Of a stretch of DNA of 55,915 nucleotides, positions 9,105 to 20,288 are shown piece by piece. Each line of letters begins with the position of its first letter. Position 1 is the first letter of the stretch. Location of the stretch: NCBI RefSeq assembly GCF_017498065.1, contig NZ_JAGDFX010000022.1, positions 1-55,915 on the forward strand. Reading direction: 5' to 3'. The notes under the pieces are model-generated. The model saw nothing but the letters and a program-made list of their open reading frames with translations, ran no database searches and was not told the DNA's origin. The position numbers and the translations under genes were made by a program. The DNA is from Oceanisphaera pacifica (lineage in GTDB: Bacteria > Pseudomonadota > Gammaproteobacteria > Enterobacterales > Aeromonadaceae).

Positions 9105-9836
9105 ATGCGTACCCCGCGAATTTATGAACCTAGCCCACTCAATAGTGGGCAAGCATTAACGCTGTCTACTGATGCCGCCAATCACGTTGGCCGCGTGCTG
9201 CGCATGCAAGTGGGCCAGTCATTAACCCTGTTTAATGGCCAAGGCGGCCAATATGCTGCTGATATTATAGAAGCCACTAAAAAAACGGTTCGGGTACAAG
9301 TAGGAGAGTTTGATAATCGCGACTGTGAATCGCCATTACCCTTTCACCTTGGGCAGGTGATTAGCCGCGGTGAAAAAATGGAATTCACGATTCAAAAATC
9401 TGTTGAGTTAGGGGTTAATGTGATCACCCCACTGTTTTCTCGCCGCTGTGGTGTTAAGTTATCCGGTGAGCGGCTAGAGAAAAAAATACAACAATGGCAA
9501 AGCATCGCCATTGCTGCCTGTGAGCAGTGTGGGCGTAATAAAATACCCGAAATACGCCCCGCTCTTTCTTTAGAGCAGTGGTTAGCACAACAAACAGATA
9601 GCCTTAAACTGAACCTGCACCCTAAAGCCGAGCTAAGTGTAAACACCTTGCCGCCTCCGAGTGCCGGTATTAGACTCTTGATTGGCCCAGAAGGTGGCTT
9701 ATCTGACGACGAAATCATTCAGGCTCGCGAACACGATTTTATTGATATCTTACTCGGCCCTCGCGTACTGAGGACTGAAACGGCGGCCTTAACCGCTATT
9801 ACTGCTTTACAATGCCGATTTGGAGATCTTGCATGA
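9105..9836 (+). CDS. rsmE: 16S rRNA (uridine-1498 N3)-methyltransferase
   Basis: A SPOUT-fold methyltransferase that uses SAM to methylate U1498 of 16S rRNA in the 30S subunit. The start at 9105 gives 243 residues, the E. coli length, beginning M-R-T-P-R-I-Y like the E. coli protein. An upstream ATG at 9090 overlaps the only AGGA and is less likely, although the spacing from AAGGA (9086-9090) to 9105 is long. The SAM-binding C-terminal knot motifs are visible: L-L-I-G-P-E-G-G-L and [11 protein letters not shown]. Its stop overlaps the gshB start (ATGA), implying translational coupling. Confidence 0.95.
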   Translation: MRTPRIYEPSPLNSGQALTLSTDAANHVGRVLRMQVGQSLTLFNGQGGQYAADIIEATKKTVRVQVGEFDNRDCESPLPFHLGQVISRGEKMEFTIQKSVELGVNVITPLFSRRCGVKLSGERLEKKIQQWQSIAIAACEQCGRNKIPEIRPALSLEQWLAQQTDSLKLNLHPKAELSVNTLPPPSAGIRLLIGPEGGLSDDEIIQAREHDFIDILLGPRVLRTETAALTAITALQCRFGDLA

Positions 9837-10780
9837 CCATTAAACTGGGAATCATTATGGACCCTATTCAGTCCATTACCCTTAAAAAAGACACCAGCTT
9901 CGCTATGTTATTAGAAGCCCAGCGCCGTGGTTATGAGCTCTGGTATATGGAAATGGGTGATTTAAGCCTGCGCGACGGTGAGTCGTTTGGCAATATGGCC
10001 AAGCTGACTGTTAAAGAAGATCCAAACGACTGGTTTACCTTAGAAGCAGCTGAGCGCCAGCCATTAAGTCATTTAGACGTGATTTTAATGCGTAAAGATC
10101 CGCCCTTTGATACCGAATTTGTTTATGCGACTTATTTATTAGAGCGCGCCGAAGAAAAAGGCACCTTGATTGTTAATAAGCCTCAAAGCTTGCGTGATGC
10201 CAATGAAAAGCTCTATACCGCTTGGTTTTCTGAATTTACGCCCACCACACTGGTCACTCGCAGTGGGGCTGATATTCGCGCCTTTCATCAAGAACACGGC
10301 GATATTATCTTAAAACCCCTTGATGGTATGGGCGGCGCTTCTATCTTTAGAGTCAAACAAGATGACCCTAATTTAGGGGTGATTATTGAAACTCTTACCG
10401 AGCATGGCAGCCGTTATTGCATGGTACAAGCCTACATTGGTGCTATTACCGAGGGCGATAAACGCGTATTAGTGGTTGATGGTGAAGTAGTGCCCTATTG
10501 TTTGGCACGCATTCCTCAAGGCGGCGAAACCCGTGGTAATATCGCCGCCGGCGGCCGAGGGGAAGCTCGCCCCTTAAGCGACAGTGATCGCCGCATTGCC
10601 AAGGCACTCGGCCCTACTTTAAAAGAGAAAGGCCTGATATTTGTTGGGCTAGATATTATTGGTGATAAGCTCACCGAAATAAACGTCACTAGCCCCACTT
10701 GTGTGCGAGAAATTGAAGCCGCATTTCCGGTGAATATTTCGGGTATGTTAATGGATGCCATTGAAAAACGGCTATCCTAA
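9833..10780 (+). CDS. gshB: Glutathione synthetase
   Basis: 315 residues. It catalyses the second step of glutathione synthesis, ATP-dependent ligation of glycine to gamma-glutamylcysteine. The ATP-grasp signatures are almost identical to E. coli: [25 protein letters not shown] and the metal-binding E-I-N-V-T-S-P-T-C. The start is set by the ATGA overlap with rsmE and a GGAG seven bases upstream. The open frame extends 21 bases further but lacks homology. A CCCCGTC/GACGGGG stem (10792-10812) lies just downstream without a T run. Confidence 0.97.
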   Translation: MTIKLGIIMDPIQSITLKKDTSFAMLLEAQRRGYELWYMEMGDLSLRDGESFGNMAKLTVKEDPNDWFTLEAAERQPLSHLDVILMRKDPPFDTEFVYATYLLERAEEKGTLIVNKPQSLRDANEKLYTAWFSEFTPTTLVTRSGADIRAFHQEHGDIILKPLDGMGGASIFRVKQDDPNLGVIIETLTEHGSRYCMVQAYIGAITEGDKRVLVVDGEVVPYCLARIPQGGETRGNIAAGGRGEARPLSDSDRRIAKALGPTLKEKGLIFVGLDIIGDKLTEINVTSPTCVREIEAAFPVNISGMLMDAIEKRLS

Positions 10781-10838
10781 AAAAATCTCTTCCCCGTCGA
10801 TAACAGACGGGGCCATTTCTGACTCAAGACGAGACGAC

Positions 10839-11396
10839 ATGGACTCATTGCAACATCATTTTCTTATTGCTATGCCCAGCCTCAAAGATCCCTTCTTTGC
10901 CGGTTCGGTGACTTATGTGTGTGAGCATAACGACGAAGGTGCCATGGGGTTAGTAATTAACATTCCCGTTGATATGCCGGTACATGCGCTATTAGATCAA
11001 CTAGATATGCTTCCTGAAGAAGCTAGCTCCCCATTAGAAGATCCAGTATTGCAAGGTGGACCTGTGGCGGCTGACAGAGGCTTTGTATTACACAGTCCCA
11101 TGGCCGGCTTTGTATCGAGCCAAATGTTGGCCGATAACTTGATGATCACCACCTCCCCTGATGTACTAGAAACCTTAGGCACAGCGCAAGCTCCAGAGCA
11201 GTATCTAGTGGCCTTAGGTTATGCTGGCTGGACGCCGGGTCAACTTGAGCAAGAGCTCACTGAAAATAATTGGTTAACGGTGCCAGCCGATACCAACTTG
11301 TTATTTGATACTCCCTTAGCCAAACGCTGGCATCAGGCAGTGGGTCGTTTAGGGATAGACTCGCAACACTTGTCATCTCAGGTGGGTCACGCATGA
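10839..11396 (+). CDS. yqgE: YqgE/AlgH family protein (DUF179)
   Basis: 185 residues, starting [13 protein letters not shown] like E. coli YqgE (187). It belongs to the UPF0301/AlgH family, whose biochemical function is not established; AlgH was named for an effect on alginate regulation in Pseudomonas. Conserved [12 protein letters not shown] and V-A-L-G-Y-A-G-W motifs are present. The frame is open from 10755, but homology begins at 10839. It overlaps ruvX by four bases, and this pair downstream of gshB is conserved. Confidence 0.93.
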   Translation: MDSLQHHFLIAMPSLKDPFFAGSVTYVCEHNDEGAMGLVINIPVDMPVHALLDQLDMLPEEASSPLEDPVLQGGPVAADRGFVLHSPMAGFVSSQMLADNLMITTSPDVLETLGTAQAPEQYLVALGYAGWTPGQLEQELTENNWLTVPADTNLLFDTPLAKRWHQAVGRLGIDSQHLSSQVGHA

Positions 11397-11818
11397 GCCG
11401 CACTTTACTCGGATTCGACTATGGAACCAAAAGTATTGGGGTGGCCATTGGCCAAGAGGTGACCGCCTCAGCACGGCCATTACTCGCCTTGAAAGCCAAT
11501 GATGGCGTGCCTAATTGGGAACAAATAGCCGCCCTACTTAACGAGTGGCAGCCACACTTATTAGTGGTAGGTTTGCCCTTGAATATGGACGGCACTGAAC
11601 AAGAAATCAGCCGTCGTGCCCGCAAGTTTGCTAACCGGCTGCATGGTCGCTTTGGTATAGAGGTGGCACTGCAAGATGAGCGATTAACCACCACAGACGC
11701 GCGCGCGCGCCTATTTGAAGCAGGTGGCTATAAAGCGCTGGGTAAAGATGCCATTGATGCAGTCTCGGCACAGTTGATTTTAGAGTCTTGGATGGAAAAC
11801 CAAACACCCAGCGCCTAG
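11393..11818 (+). CDS. ruvX: Holliday junction resolvase-like protein RuvX / YqgF
   Basis: 141 residues with an RNase H-like fold. The N-terminal [12 protein letters not shown] carries the first acidic residue, [11 protein letters not shown] the next motif, and Q-D-E-R-L-T-T the conserved DERLTT block. In E. coli YqgF is essential and implicated in maturation of the 16S rRNA 5' end; the resolvase label comes from fold similarity. It ends the rsmE-gshB-yqgE-ruvX string and is followed by a strong terminator. Confidence 0.95.
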   Translation: MSRTLLGFDYGTKSIGVAIGQEVTASARPLLALKANDGVPNWEQIAALLNEWQPHLLVVGLPLNMDGTEQEISRRARKFANRLHGRFGIEVALQDERLTTTDARARLFEAGGYKALGKDAIDAVSAQLILESWMENQTPSA

Positions 11819-11863
11819 TGCGCTACTCAAAAAAGCTTGTCCCTTCACTTTTTATCAGATAAC

Positions 11864-11890
11864 AAAAAACCCGCCGAAGCGGGTTTTTTT
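11864..11890. terminator. Bidirectional terminator between ruvX and the cold-shock gene
   Basis: AAAAAACCCGC-CGAA-GCGGGTTTTTT. It has T runs in both directions and serves the converging ruvX and csp transcripts. Confidence 0.9.
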
Positions 11891-11915
11891 AATCTCTAAA
11901 TTACCTAAGAGGTAA

Positions 11916-12119
11916 TTAGATAGCTTCGATTTGTGAAGCTTGAGGACCTTTAGCACCTTCAGTAGCGGTGTAAGATACTTTTTGACCTTCGGCCAATGTT
12001 TTGAAACCACTACCAACGATTTCAGAGAAATGTGCGAACAAGTCTTTGCTGCCGTCTTCAGGAGTGATAAAACCAAAACCTTTTGCTTCGTTGAACCATT
12101 TTACGGTACCAGTAGCCAT
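11916..12119 (-). CDS. Cold-shock domain protein (CspA family)
   Basis: A 67-residue single cold-shock domain that binds single-stranded RNA/DNA as a chaperone. RNP1 is K-G-F-G-F-I (13-18). RNP2 is D-L-F-A-H-F (26-31), with Ala where Val is commoner. An AAGGTAAG ribosome-binding site precedes the ATG. About 250 bases upstream contain no gene, leaving room for the long regulated leader typical of csp genes, though I cannot show a cold-shock box. The exact paralogue cannot be assigned. Confidence 0.93.
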   Translation of the reverse strand: MATGTVKWFNEAKGFGFITPEDGSKDLFAHFSEIVGSGFKTLAEGQKVSYTATEGAKGPQASQIEAI

Positions 12120-12369
12120 AATAACTTACCTTTATTTTAGTGTGACGAGCGTATGCTCTAAAAATGCAACAAATATCAAATAAGGGAAGCTTGGTGACTG
12201 TAGAACCTAAATGGAACGAACAATATACAAAGGCCGCGCTAACTTGAATCTTTTGCTGAGATGCACTCTACGGCAGTCTTGAGGTGGCGTCAAACATTTA
12301 TTCGGGTTATTTAAACGTTACGCCATTCTTATCTCTTAAGAGCTATATTGAAGCAGCGCTTAAGCTTGA

Positions 12370-12494
12370 TAATATCAATCGTACTAGAGAAGTAGTCAGC
12401 TTTAATAGCTGCAAAAGCCGAACAAAGGGGTGACTCAGCTTCCTCTCTTATGCAGGTTTTCAGTAGAACAAATATTTAGTGTATTTGGTATAAG
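12370..12494. mobile_element. MITE copy A, about 124 bp, IS630-like ends
   Basis: The same sequence as copy B at 28737-29070, minus the insertion in B, with about 15 differences over 124 bases. Its ends are imperfect inverted repeats: left TAATATCAATCGTACTAGAG, right (read inward) CTTATACCAAATACACTAAA. No complete gene is inside. It lies between the csp upstream region and the carB terminator. The ends resemble those of the IS630-family elements at 54962 and 55730. The exact boundary is uncertain by about two bases. Confidence 0.7.
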
Positions 12495-12496
12495 CA

Positions 12497-12526
12497 TAAA
12501 AAAAGGTGCCATGAGGCACCTTAATT
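12497..12526 (-). terminator. carB terminator
   Basis: AAGGTGCC-TCAT-GGCACCTT followed on the minus strand by a T run. It lies about 47 bases beyond the carB stop and abuts the MITE. Confidence 0.85.
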
Positions 12527-12572
12527 TATTACTGTTAATTACTCTACTCACCACTAGCTTGTTAGGAATCCA

Positions 12573-15500
12573 TTATCCGTGCATCAAGCGCGCGTGCATA
12601 TCTTGTACTGAGGCGACCGATTCGCTAGCATTAAAAGCCATCGCCATACAGGTCGCGATGCCGCCATTCAGTGTGGTGCTATAAGCTAATTTATGAGCCA
12701 ACGCGCTACCTCGTAACTGCCTAGAGTCTTCTGTTGCTTGACGTCCTTCAACGGTATTTACTATATAACTGTACTCATTGTTCTTAATACGGTCCAAAAT
12801 ATGTGGGCGCCCTTCGTGTACTTTATTGACCAAGCGTGAATTAATGTTAGCTTCTCCCAGCACAATAGCGGTGCCGTGAGTCGCATCTAACTCAAAACCG
12901 GCCGCCAACAGAGCTTTCGCTAGCTCAACGACGCGTTTTTTATCACTATTACGCACCGACAATAATGCGCGCCCCTGAGTGGGTACCGCCTTACCTGCTC
13001 CTAAGTGTGCTTTGCCAAAAGCCTCTGCAAAGGTTTTTCCCACTCCCATCACCTCACCCGTCGAGCGCATCTCTGGCCCTAATAACGGATCGACCCCAAG
13101 AAACTTATTAAAGGGCAATACTACCTCTTTTACCGAAAAGTATGGCGGGACAACTTCTTCAGTTGCGCCTTGCTCTCTTAACGACATGCCTGCCATCACC
13201 CGCGCAGCCACTTTTGCTAACGCCACACCCGTCGCTTTAGAAACAAAAGGCACGGTACGCGCGGCACGAGGGTTAACCTCAATGAGATAAATATCTTGGC
13301 CTTTAACTGCAAATTGTATGTTCATTAAGCCAAGCACCCCCAACTCAAGCGCCAGCTTACGTGTTTGATCACGTATCTCATTCTGTACTATTTGGTTAAG
13401 TGTATAAGCTGGCAATGAGCATGCAGAATCACCTGAATGCACACCCGCTTGCTCAATATGCTCCATAATGGCGCCTATCAGTACATCTTTACCATCACAA
13501 ATGGCATCGACATCCACCTCAATGGCATCATCTAAAAAGCGGTCTAGCAATACTGGAGACGTGTTCGATACCGTCACAGCCTCATTAAAGTAGCGGCGTA
13601 AGTCTTGTTCATCATAAACAATCTCCATGGCTCGCCCGCCCAATACGTAAGAGGGGCGCACCACCAAGGGGTAACCTATGCGTTCGGCCATGACCACCGC
13701 TTGTCCCATGGTGGTAACCGTACTATTTTCGGGTTGCTTAAGGCTTAATCGCGTAATGGTTTGCTGAAAACGCTCACGATCTTCAGCACGATCGATAGCA
13801 TCGGGGGAGGTACCCATGATAGGCACACCTGCGGCTTCTAACCCACGCGCTAACTTTAGCGGTGTTTGCCCGCCGTACTGTATAATGACGCCTTTGGGCT
13901 GCTCGATACGCACAATTTCGAGCACATCCTCCAAAGTTACAGGTTCAAAATAGAGGCGATCTGAAGTGTCGTAGTCGGTTGATACCGTTTCAGGGTTACA
14001 ATTCACCATTATGGTTTCAAACCCATTTTCACGCAGTGCCAATGAGGCATGTACACAGCAGTAATCAAATTCAATGCCTTGACCAATACGGTTTGGCCCC
14101 CCTCCTAGGATCATCACTTTATCTTTGTTTGACGGGCGGGCTTCGCACTCTTCATCATACGAGGAATATAAATAGGCCGTATCAGTGGCAAATTCTGCCG
14201 CACAGGTATCAACTCGCTTATACACTGGAAATACCTTAAAACGATGCCGTAACTTGCGAACTTCACTCTCGGATAAACCTAACAATGTCCCCAGACGTAT
14301 ATCAGAAAAACCTTTACGCTTTAAGTGTCGTAAAAAATTGGGCGTAACGTCACATACAGCCAGCTCACTGAGCTGCTTTTCTAGCAGTATTAAGTCTTCT
14401 ATTTGTGCTAGAAACCAAGGGTCGATGTGAGTGAGCTTTACAATATCATCTAACGTCATCCCCGCACGAAAGGCATCACCTATATACCAAATGCGCTCTG
14501 GGCCTGGCTCTTTTAACTCATGGCGTATATGCGCCATCATGTCTGCGTCAAGCGAGCCAACATCAGTGGCATCAACAATAGGATCGAGGCCATGCTGGCC
14601 TGTTTCTAAGCTACGCAAGGCTTTTTGCAAAGACTCTTGAAAGTTACGACCTATCGACATTACTTCACCCACCGACTTCATCTGGGTAGTTAAGCGGTTA
14701 TTGGCACCTGCAAACTTTTCAAAATTAAAGCGTGGCAGTTTAGTCACGACATAATCAATTGCCGGCTCAAACGATGCTGGAGTAAGACCACCGGTAATAT
14801 CATTTTGCAGCTCATCTAGGGTATACCCCACTGCTAGCTTAGCGGCAACTTTGGCAATCGGAAAACCAGTAGCTTTAGAAGCCAGCGCTGAGGATCGAGA
14901 GACCCGCGGGTTCATTTCAATAACCACCATACGCCCGGTACTGGGCTCAATACCAAACTGTACGTTAGAGCCGCCAGTCTCTACACCTATTTCACGTAAT
15001 ATAGCTAACGAAGCATTACGCATTATCTGATATTCTTTATCGGTTAGCGTTTGTGCGGGTGCCACAGTAATAGAATCACCTGTGTGTACGCCCATAGCAT
15101 CAAAATTTTCAATCGCACACACAATGATGCAGTTATCTTTTCTATCACGCACCACTTCCATTTCGTACTCTTTCCAACCAATTAACGATTCATCAATCAA
15201 TAATTCGTTGGTGGGCGATAAGTCTAACCCGTTACTACAAATCTGGACAAATTCTTCTTGATTATAAGCAATACCACCACCAGTACCGCCCATGGTAAAA
15301 GAGGGGCGAATAATACAAGGAAAGCCCACTTTAGCTTGTACTTGATACGCTTCTTCCATGCTGCGAGCAATACCGGCACGAGGACACGCCAGTCCAATGG
15401 ACTTCATCGCACGATCGAAGCGACTGCGGTCTTCAGCCTTATCAATCGCATCGGCGGTTGCCCCCAGCATTTCTACAGAAAACTCAGCCAGCACGCCGTA

Positions 15501-15812
15501 CTTTTCTAAATCGAGGGCACAATTAAGAGCAGTCTGGCCTCCCATGGTCGGCAATATGGCATCGGGGCGCTCTTTTTTAATGATCTCTCGCACGACTTCC
15601 CAATGGATGGGCTCAATATAAGTCGCATCGGCCATATCTGGATCTGTCATAATAGTGGCGGGGTTCGAGTTGACCAAAGTGACGCGATACCCTTCTTCTC
15701 GCAGGGCTTTACAGGCCTGCGCACCGGAGTAGTCGAATTCACAAGCCTGACCAATAACAATAGGACCTGCGCCCAAGATCAGTATGCTGCGTATATCTGT
15801 ACGTTTTGCCAT
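12573..15812 (-). CDS. carB: Carbamoyl-phosphate synthase large subunit
   Basis: 1079 residues (E. coli 1073). With CarA it makes carbamoyl phosphate from bicarbonate, glutamine-derived ammonia and two ATP for arginine and pyrimidine synthesis. Two homologous ATP-grasp halves are visible, each with an I-L-G-A/G-G-P nucleotide loop ([13 protein letters not shown] near residue 11; [13 protein letters not shown] near 558) and an E-V/M-N-P-R motif. Between them is the oligomerisation domain, and the last 140 residues are the allosteric domain that binds UMP, IMP or ornithine in E. coli. AAGGAG precedes the ATG, 14 bases after carA. Confidence 0.98.
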   Translation of the reverse strand: MAKRTDIRSILILGAGPIVIGQACEFDYSGAQACKALREEGYRVTLVNSNPATIMTDPDMADATYIEPIHWEVVREIIKKERPDAILPTMGGQTALNCALDLEKYGVLAEFSVEMLGATADAIDKAEDRSRFDRAMKSIGLACPRAGIARSMEEAYQVQAKVGFPCIIRPSFTMGGTGGGIAYNQEEFVQICSNGLDLSPTNELLIDESLIGWKEYEMEVVRDRKDNCIIVCAIENFDAMGVHTGDSITVAPAQTLTDKEYQIMRNASLAILREIGVETGGSNVQFGIEPSTGRMVVIEMNPRVSRSSALASKATGFPIAKVAAKLAVGYTLDELQNDITGGLTPASFEPAIDYVVTKLPRFNFEKFAGANNRLTTQMKSVGEVMSIGRNFQESLQKALRSLETGQHGLDPIVDATDVGSLDADMMAHIRHELKEPGPERIWYIGDAFRAGMTLDDIVKLTHIDPWFLAQIEDLILLEKQLSELAVCDVTPNFLRHLKRKGFSDIRLGTLLGLSESEVRKLRHRFKVFPVYKRVDTCAAEFATDTAYLYSSYDEECEARPSNKDKVMILGGGPNRIGQGIEFDYCCVHASLALRENGFETIMVNCNPETVSTDYDTSDRLYFEPVTLEDVLEIVRIEQPKGVIIQYGGQTPLKLARGLEAAGVPIMGTSPDAIDRAEDRERFQQTITRLSLKQPENSTVTTMGQAVVMAERIGYPLVVRPSYVLGGRAMEIVYDEQDLRRYFNEAVTVSNTSPVLLDRFLDDAIEVDVDAICDGKDVLIGAIMEHIEQAGVHSGDSACSLPAYTLNQIVQNEIRDQTRKLALELGVLGLMNIQFAVKGQDIYLIEVNPRAARTVPFVSKATGVALAKVAARVMAGMSLREQGATEEVVPPYFSVKEVVLPFNKFLGVDPLLGPEMRSTGEVMGVGKTFAEAFGKAHLGAGKAVPTQGRALLSVRNSDKKRVVELAKALLAAGFELDATHGTAIVLGEANINSRLVNKVHEGRPHILDRIKNNEYSYIVNTVEGRQATEDSRQLRGSALAHKLAYSTTLNGGIATCMAMAFNASESVASVQDMHARLMHG

Positions 15813-15826
15813 AAAACTACTACTCC

Positions 15827-16963
15827 TTATCTGCGGTGCTGTTTAATCAAGTCAATAAAATGGGTAAACAAACCTGCCGCTTCATTGGGCCCAGGGCTGG
15901 CTTCGGGATGCCCCTGAAAGCTGAAGGCGGGCCGGTTAGTAAGTGCAATACCTTGTACGCTACCATCAAATAACGACCTGTGAGTCACCTGCACATTGAA
16001 TGGCAAACTTGCTTCATCTACCGTAAAACCATGGTTTTGGCTGGTGATCATAACGGTATCCAGTGTCAAATCTTTTACCGGATGATTAGCCCCGTGATGA
16101 CCAAATTTCATCTTAGTCGTGCTAGCACCACAAGCCAATGCCAATAACTGATGACCTAAACAAATGCCAAATATAGGAATATGTGTCTCCAGTAGTGCTT
16201 TAATCGCCCGAATGGCGTAGTCACAAGGCTGTGGGTCACCAGGGCCGTTAGATAAAAAGATACCATCAGGTTTAAGCGCAATAACCTCAGAGGCAGAAGT
16301 CTGTGCCGGAACCACTGTCACGCGACAGCCAAGCTCAACCAGTATGCGCAAAATATTACGCTTAACCCCATAATCGTAAGCCACGACATGATAGGGTAAA
16401 TCTGCAGGCGTACACTCGCGATGGCCCTGACCTAAGCGCCAGCAGCCTTGCAGCCAAGTATAAGCCGTTTGAGTGGTCACAGATTTTGCTAAGTCAGTAC
16501 CATTAAGACCAGGAAAAGCAGTAGCGGCGGCCAATGCAGTCGCTTCGTCTAACTCGGCACCCGCCATAATACATCCAGCCTGTGCGCCTTTCTCACGGAG
16601 AATTCGCGTCAGTTTTCGAGTGTCAATATCTGCAATCCCCACAATGTGCTGATCTTTAAGAAAATCAGATAGCGAGCATTGACTACGAAAATTTGAAGCT
16701 ACTAGGGGTAAGTCTCTAATGATTAAGCCTTGAGCATGAATGAGGTTGGACTCTTCGTCTTCGCTATTGATACCGGTATTACCGATATGGGGGTAAGTCA
16801 GGGTGACTATTTGGTGGGAATAAGATGGATCGGTCAGAATTTCCTGATATCCCGTCATCGAGGTGTTAAATACCACTTCGCCAACGGAACACCCGTCGGC
16901 ACCTATGGCGGTACCATAAAAGACGGTTCCGTCTTCTAGTACCAGCAATGCTGTATATTTCAC
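15827..16963 (-). CDS. carA: Carbamoyl-phosphate synthase small subunit
   Basis: The glutaminase subunit, 378 residues, supplying ammonia to CarB. The class I amidotransferase triad is visible: Cys in F-G-I-C-L-G-H-Q and the His/Glu pair in F-Q-G-H-P-E-A-S. I choose the GTG at 16963-16961. A GGAGG is five bases upstream and the protein then begins [13 protein letters not shown], matching E. coli. The open frame also offers TTG at 16975, but that overlaps the ribosome-binding site. It forms an operon with carB. Confidence 0.96.
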   Translation of the reverse strand: MKYTALLVLEDGTVFYGTAIGADGCSVGEVVFNTSMTGYQEILTDPSYSHQIVTLTYPHIGNTGINSEDEESNLIHAQGLIIRDLPLVASNFRSQCSLSDFLKDQHIVGIADIDTRKLTRILREKGAQAGCIMAGAELDEATALAAATAFPGLNGTDLAKSVTTQTAYTWLQGCWRLGQGHRECTPADLPYHVVAYDYGVKRNILRILVELGCRVTVVPAQTSASEVIALKPDGIFLSNGPGDPQPCDYAIRAIKALLETHIPIFGICLGHQLLALACGASTTKMKFGHHGANHPVKDLTLDTVMITSQNHGFTVDEASLPFNVQVTHRSLFDGSVQGIALTNRPAFSFQGHPEASPGPNEAAGLFTHFIDLIKQHRR

Positions 16964-16983
16964 GACAACCTCCAAGTTAACTT

Positions 16984-17006
16984 ATTGATAAATAATCAAT
17001 TCACCT
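16984..17006 (-). promoter_or_regulatory. ARG-box-like inverted repeat upstream of carA
   Basis: The minus strand carries TGAATTGATTATTTATCAAT about 20-40 bases upstream of the carA start. It resembles one ArgR operator half-array (TGAAT-AT rich-ATTCA). E. coli carAB is repressed by ArgR, so this is plausible, but the match is imperfect and only one box is visible. Confidence 0.3.
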
Positions 17007-17245
17007 GGTTGTCACGAGAAGTTACTATAATAAATATGTTCTTCTCGGCTTGTACTGGGCAAATTCTGCGCATTTTATATAGCTATGATGACATCAACAA
17101 ATCATTTTATAAAAAACAGGTTAAACAGCACTAAAAATGCGGAATGCACCACAGAAATGATAAAAAACCAAAGAAAGTTTAAATATAAGTCTAATAAGCA
17201 ACTAAACCGATAAAAATGTACACACAAAAGTAAACAATATTACTT

Positions 17246-17268
17246 GGGGATTGGGATTGGGATTGGGG
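17246..17268 (+). other. G-quadruplex-type motif: four G-runs with ATT loops
   Basis: GGGG-ATT-GGG-ATT-GGG-ATT-GGGG on the plus strand: four G-tracts of at least three with identical three-base loops. It lies in the 378-base gene-free space between the carA leader and the dapB terminator. The rest of that space is AT-rich, and I recognise nothing else there beyond the carA promoter region. Confidence 0.7.
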
Positions 17269-17275
17269 ATTAGAA

Positions 17276-17331
17276 AAAGAAGCGCCCGCTCAATGCAAAG
17301 GTAATCACTTTCTTTGTATTGAGCGGGCGCT
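17276..17331 (-). terminator. dapB terminator with unusually long stem
   Basis: Two 20-base arms (17281-17300 and 17312-17331) pair with one G-T mismatch around an 11-base loop. The minus strand then reads a T-rich tail. It begins 11 bases after the dapB stop. Confidence 0.8.
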
Positions 17332-17341
17332 TGATACTAGG

Positions 17342-18172
<831 letters not shown>

Positions 18173-18212
18173 TTAATGTCATCACCAGCAAATACGGTGG
18201 TGATCGATAAAC

Positions 18213-18239
18213 GGTAAGCTGTAAGCTGTAAGCTGTAAG
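18213..18239. repeat. Tandem heptamer repeat (GTAAGCT)
   Basis: Three perfect GTAAGCT units plus a degenerate fourth, in the gap between dapB and the FKBP gene. Related heptamers (GCCGTCA) occur at 23466-23502. Confidence 0.7.
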
Positions 18240-18352
18240 GCAGTATGATAAATTGGCTGACAGCTTATTGCTCGCGCTTATGGTCAGACTAAATAATATG
18301 AGGCAGAAGTTTGCCAGATAAGGCAAGGTTTGAAAACGACATTTAGCAGTGA

Positions 18353-18380
18353 TAAAAAAACCGGCCTTAGCCGGTTTTTT
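18353..18380 (-). terminator. fklB terminator
   Basis: AAAAAACCGGC-CTTA-GCCGGTTTTTT just beyond the fklB stop codon. Confidence 0.9.
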
Positions 18381-18385
18381 ATACT

Positions 18386-18997
18386 TTATGCGATTTCTAG
18401 CAGTTCAACTTCAAACACTAAGGTCGCACAAGGAGGAATAGCACCTGCGCCTTGCTCGCCATAAGCCAACTCATATGGTACATACAACTTCCACTTAGAA
18501 CCCACAGGCATCAATTGCAGGGCTTCTACCCAGCCTTTGATCACGCCGTTGACTGGGAACTGTGCTGGTTCACCGCGCATAACAGAGCTGTCGAATACAG
18601 AACCATCAATAAAAGTACCGTGGTAATGTACGCTTACGGTATCAGTTTCAGATGGAGTAGCACCTTCACCTTTTACTAACACTTCGTATTGCAAGCCAGA
18701 TTCGGTTTGCTCAACTTCTGCACGTGCGCCGTTAGTTCCTAAGAACTCAGCTTCTGCTTCTTTTGCTTTTGCAGACTCAGCCGCTTGTTTTTCTTGCATG
18801 CGCTGGGTGATCACTTGGAATGCACTGTTAATGTCTTCGCGAGACACAGCAAAATCAACACCTGCAATGGCATCAGCCAAACCTTGTTGAACGGCAGTTA
18901 CATCTAAACCTTCAAAAGACTGCTGGGTTAGTTGATCACCGATTTGACGACCAACACCGTAGCTGGCCTTTAGCTCTACTGTCTCATATGACGACAT
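18386..18997 (-). CDS. fklB: FKBP-type peptidyl-prolyl isomerase, FklB type
   Basis: 203 residues (E. coli FklB 206). It accelerates cis-trans isomerisation of prolyl bonds during folding. An N-terminal helical dimerisation region (about 1-90) is followed by the FKBP domain (about 105-203) with V-H-Y-H-G-T-F-I-D-G, F-D-S-S, F-P-V-N-G-V-I-K-G-W and L-A-Y-G-E. No signal peptide is visible, so the protein is probably cytoplasmic, unlike FkpA. It is monocistronic with its own terminator. Confidence 0.92.
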   Translation of the reverse strand: MSSYETVELKASYGVGRQIGDQLTQQSFEGLDVTAVQQGLADAIAGVDFAVSREDINSAFQVITQRMQEKQAAESAKAKEAEAEFLGTNGARAEVEQTESGLQYEVLVKGEGATPSETDTVSVHYHGTFIDGSVFDSSVMRGEPAQFPVNGVIKGWVEALQLMPVGSKWKLYVPYELAYGEQGAGAIPPCATLVFEVELLEIA

Positions 18998-19059
18998 GAC
19001 GTTCCCTATTGGTTAGGTAAAAAACGCATGCTAACAAAATATCAGCGCCAGCTAAATGG

Positions 19060-20025
19060 TTATAGCGCGCACTTGGCCAATAATGCAGCGCCACGCACAC
19101 CTCCGCTCCCGCCAAAAACCGGTGGAAGAATAGCTGCAGGCGTCACATTGCGCATAAGATAAGCCGGAATGCGATTAGTTAATTCTTGATATAACCAAGC
19201 CTCTTCACTCACGCCGCCACCCAGCACAATCACATCAGGGGCGAGCTGCGTCATTAGCGTGCCCAAGCCCGCAGCTAAAATATCACAATATAATGATACC
19301 GCTTTACAGGCATTAGCATTACCTTGCTGCCATGCGCGAATAATGGCGGGCCCTGTGGGTTCACTTACATTCAATACGTCGCCATTAAGTCCAGAGAGCC
19401 TTACTGACGTATCTAGGCTGGTTTGTAATACATACTGATATAGCCGAGCTAACCCTGTACCTGAGACATAGGTTTCTAAACAGCCTTGTAAACCACAGCC
19501 GCACCTAAACAATGGTAATTGTGGATTACGCGCTAATAGGCAAGCATTAATAGTACCATGACCAAATTCACCACTCCCCCCACGCAGACTATTAACTAAC
19601 TGCCCGTTATGTATTAATGCCCCGCCAATGCCTGTTCCCAGTGTCAACGCCAAAGCCAGTTCGTACCCTGCTGCAGATCCACCATGATATTCTGATAATA
19701 AAAAGCAGTTAGCATCATTATCCGCCTGAATACGCCGCCCCAAACGCTGCTGCAGATCTTGTTGTACATTTTGTTCATGAATAACCGCTATATTGGGAGC
19801 CAATAGTCGACCATGCTTATCTTGGATACCAGGAAAGCCAATGCCAATTTGCCCATGGCGTTGCCAACGCTGATCGGCCTGTGTAATCCACTCGGTCAAT
19901 AAGGAAAGAAAAGCCTCATAAGTGATATTCGGTGTCGGCTCTACAAAACGGGCTTGCTCTTGGCCTTGCTCATTAAATACGGCAAAGGCGATTTTAGTCC
20001 CCCCAATATCAATACCGTAATACAT
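19060..20025 (-). CDS. nagK: ROK-family N-acetylglucosamine kinase
   Basis: 321 residues, beginning M-Y-Y-G-I-D-I-G-G-T-K like E. coli NagK (303), which phosphorylates GlcNAc recycled from cell wall or chitin. The ATP phosphate loop is D-I-G-G-T-K (6-11), the catalytic Asp sits in N-D-A-N (D104), G-E-F-G-H (152-156) binds sugar, and the structural zinc motif is C-G-C-G-L-Q-G-C (175-182). An insertion around residues 195-215 makes it longer than E. coli NagK. Another ROK sugar such as fructose or ManNAc cannot be excluded. Confidence 0.82.
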   Translation of the reverse strand: MYYGIDIGGTKIAFAVFNEQGQEQARFVEPTPNITYEAFLSLLTEWITQADQRWQRHGQIGIGFPGIQDKHGRLLAPNIAVIHEQNVQQDLQQRLGRRIQADNDANCFLLSEYHGGSAAGYELALALTLGTGIGGALIHNGQLVNSLRGGSGEFGHGTINACLLARNPQLPLFRCGCGLQGCLETYVSGTGLARLYQYVLQTSLDTSVRLSGLNGDVLNVSEPTGPAIIRAWQQGNANACKAVSLYCDILAAGLGTLMTQLAPDVIVLGGGVSEEAWLYQELTNRIPAYLMRNVTPAAILPPVFGGSGGVRGAALLAKCAL

Positions 20026-20073
20026 GCGACAGTTCCTTGCGTAAAACTCTAATGTTGAGTGAAGACATTAAGC

Positions 20074-20102
20074 TGTATTTGTTCCCTAATCTAGGATGTC
20101 AA
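20074..20102 (-). promoter_or_regulatory. Possible promoter of the NagK-type kinase gene
   Basis: TTGACA (20102-20097), a 17-base spacer and AATACA (20079-20074) on the minus strand, about 50 bases before the start codon. Confidence 0.45.
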
Positions 20103-20208
20103 CATATCAAACAAGCATGCTATTGCTTAGATTCAGTCACAAGATGAGAAAACGAAGAAGTAAAATGCGGATGAACAATATGAAAGCAAAGAGAAGTAAA
20201 CAGAATCA

Positions 20209-20249
20209 CTATACGCTTTGCTCATACATAATATAGGCGTATACGCTTT
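20209..20249. promoter_or_regulatory. Paired TATACGCTTTG motifs with a GCGTATACGC palindrome
   Basis: TATACGCTTTG occurs twice in direct orientation, 24 bases apart (near 20213 and 20237). The second copy is part of the palindrome GCGTATACGC. They lie between the XRE regulator and the nagK leader, so they could be an operator for that regulator. This is inference only. Confidence 0.3.
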
Positions 20250-20288
20250 GACACTTCTCTCACACTTTTTTACCAACACACTGCCAAG

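Noticed and set aside
12430-12684. Open frame containing a Q-I-F-S-V-F-G-I type peptide, with a similar peptide in 28860-29078
   Set aside because: Both derive from the right half of the MITE; the similarity is explained by the repeat and there is no ribosome-binding site or family support.
17281-17331. attC site formed by the long stem after dapB
   Set aside because: The arms pair almost perfectly without the bulges or RYYYAAC/GTTRRRY ends, and a T-rich tail follows; a terminator fits better.
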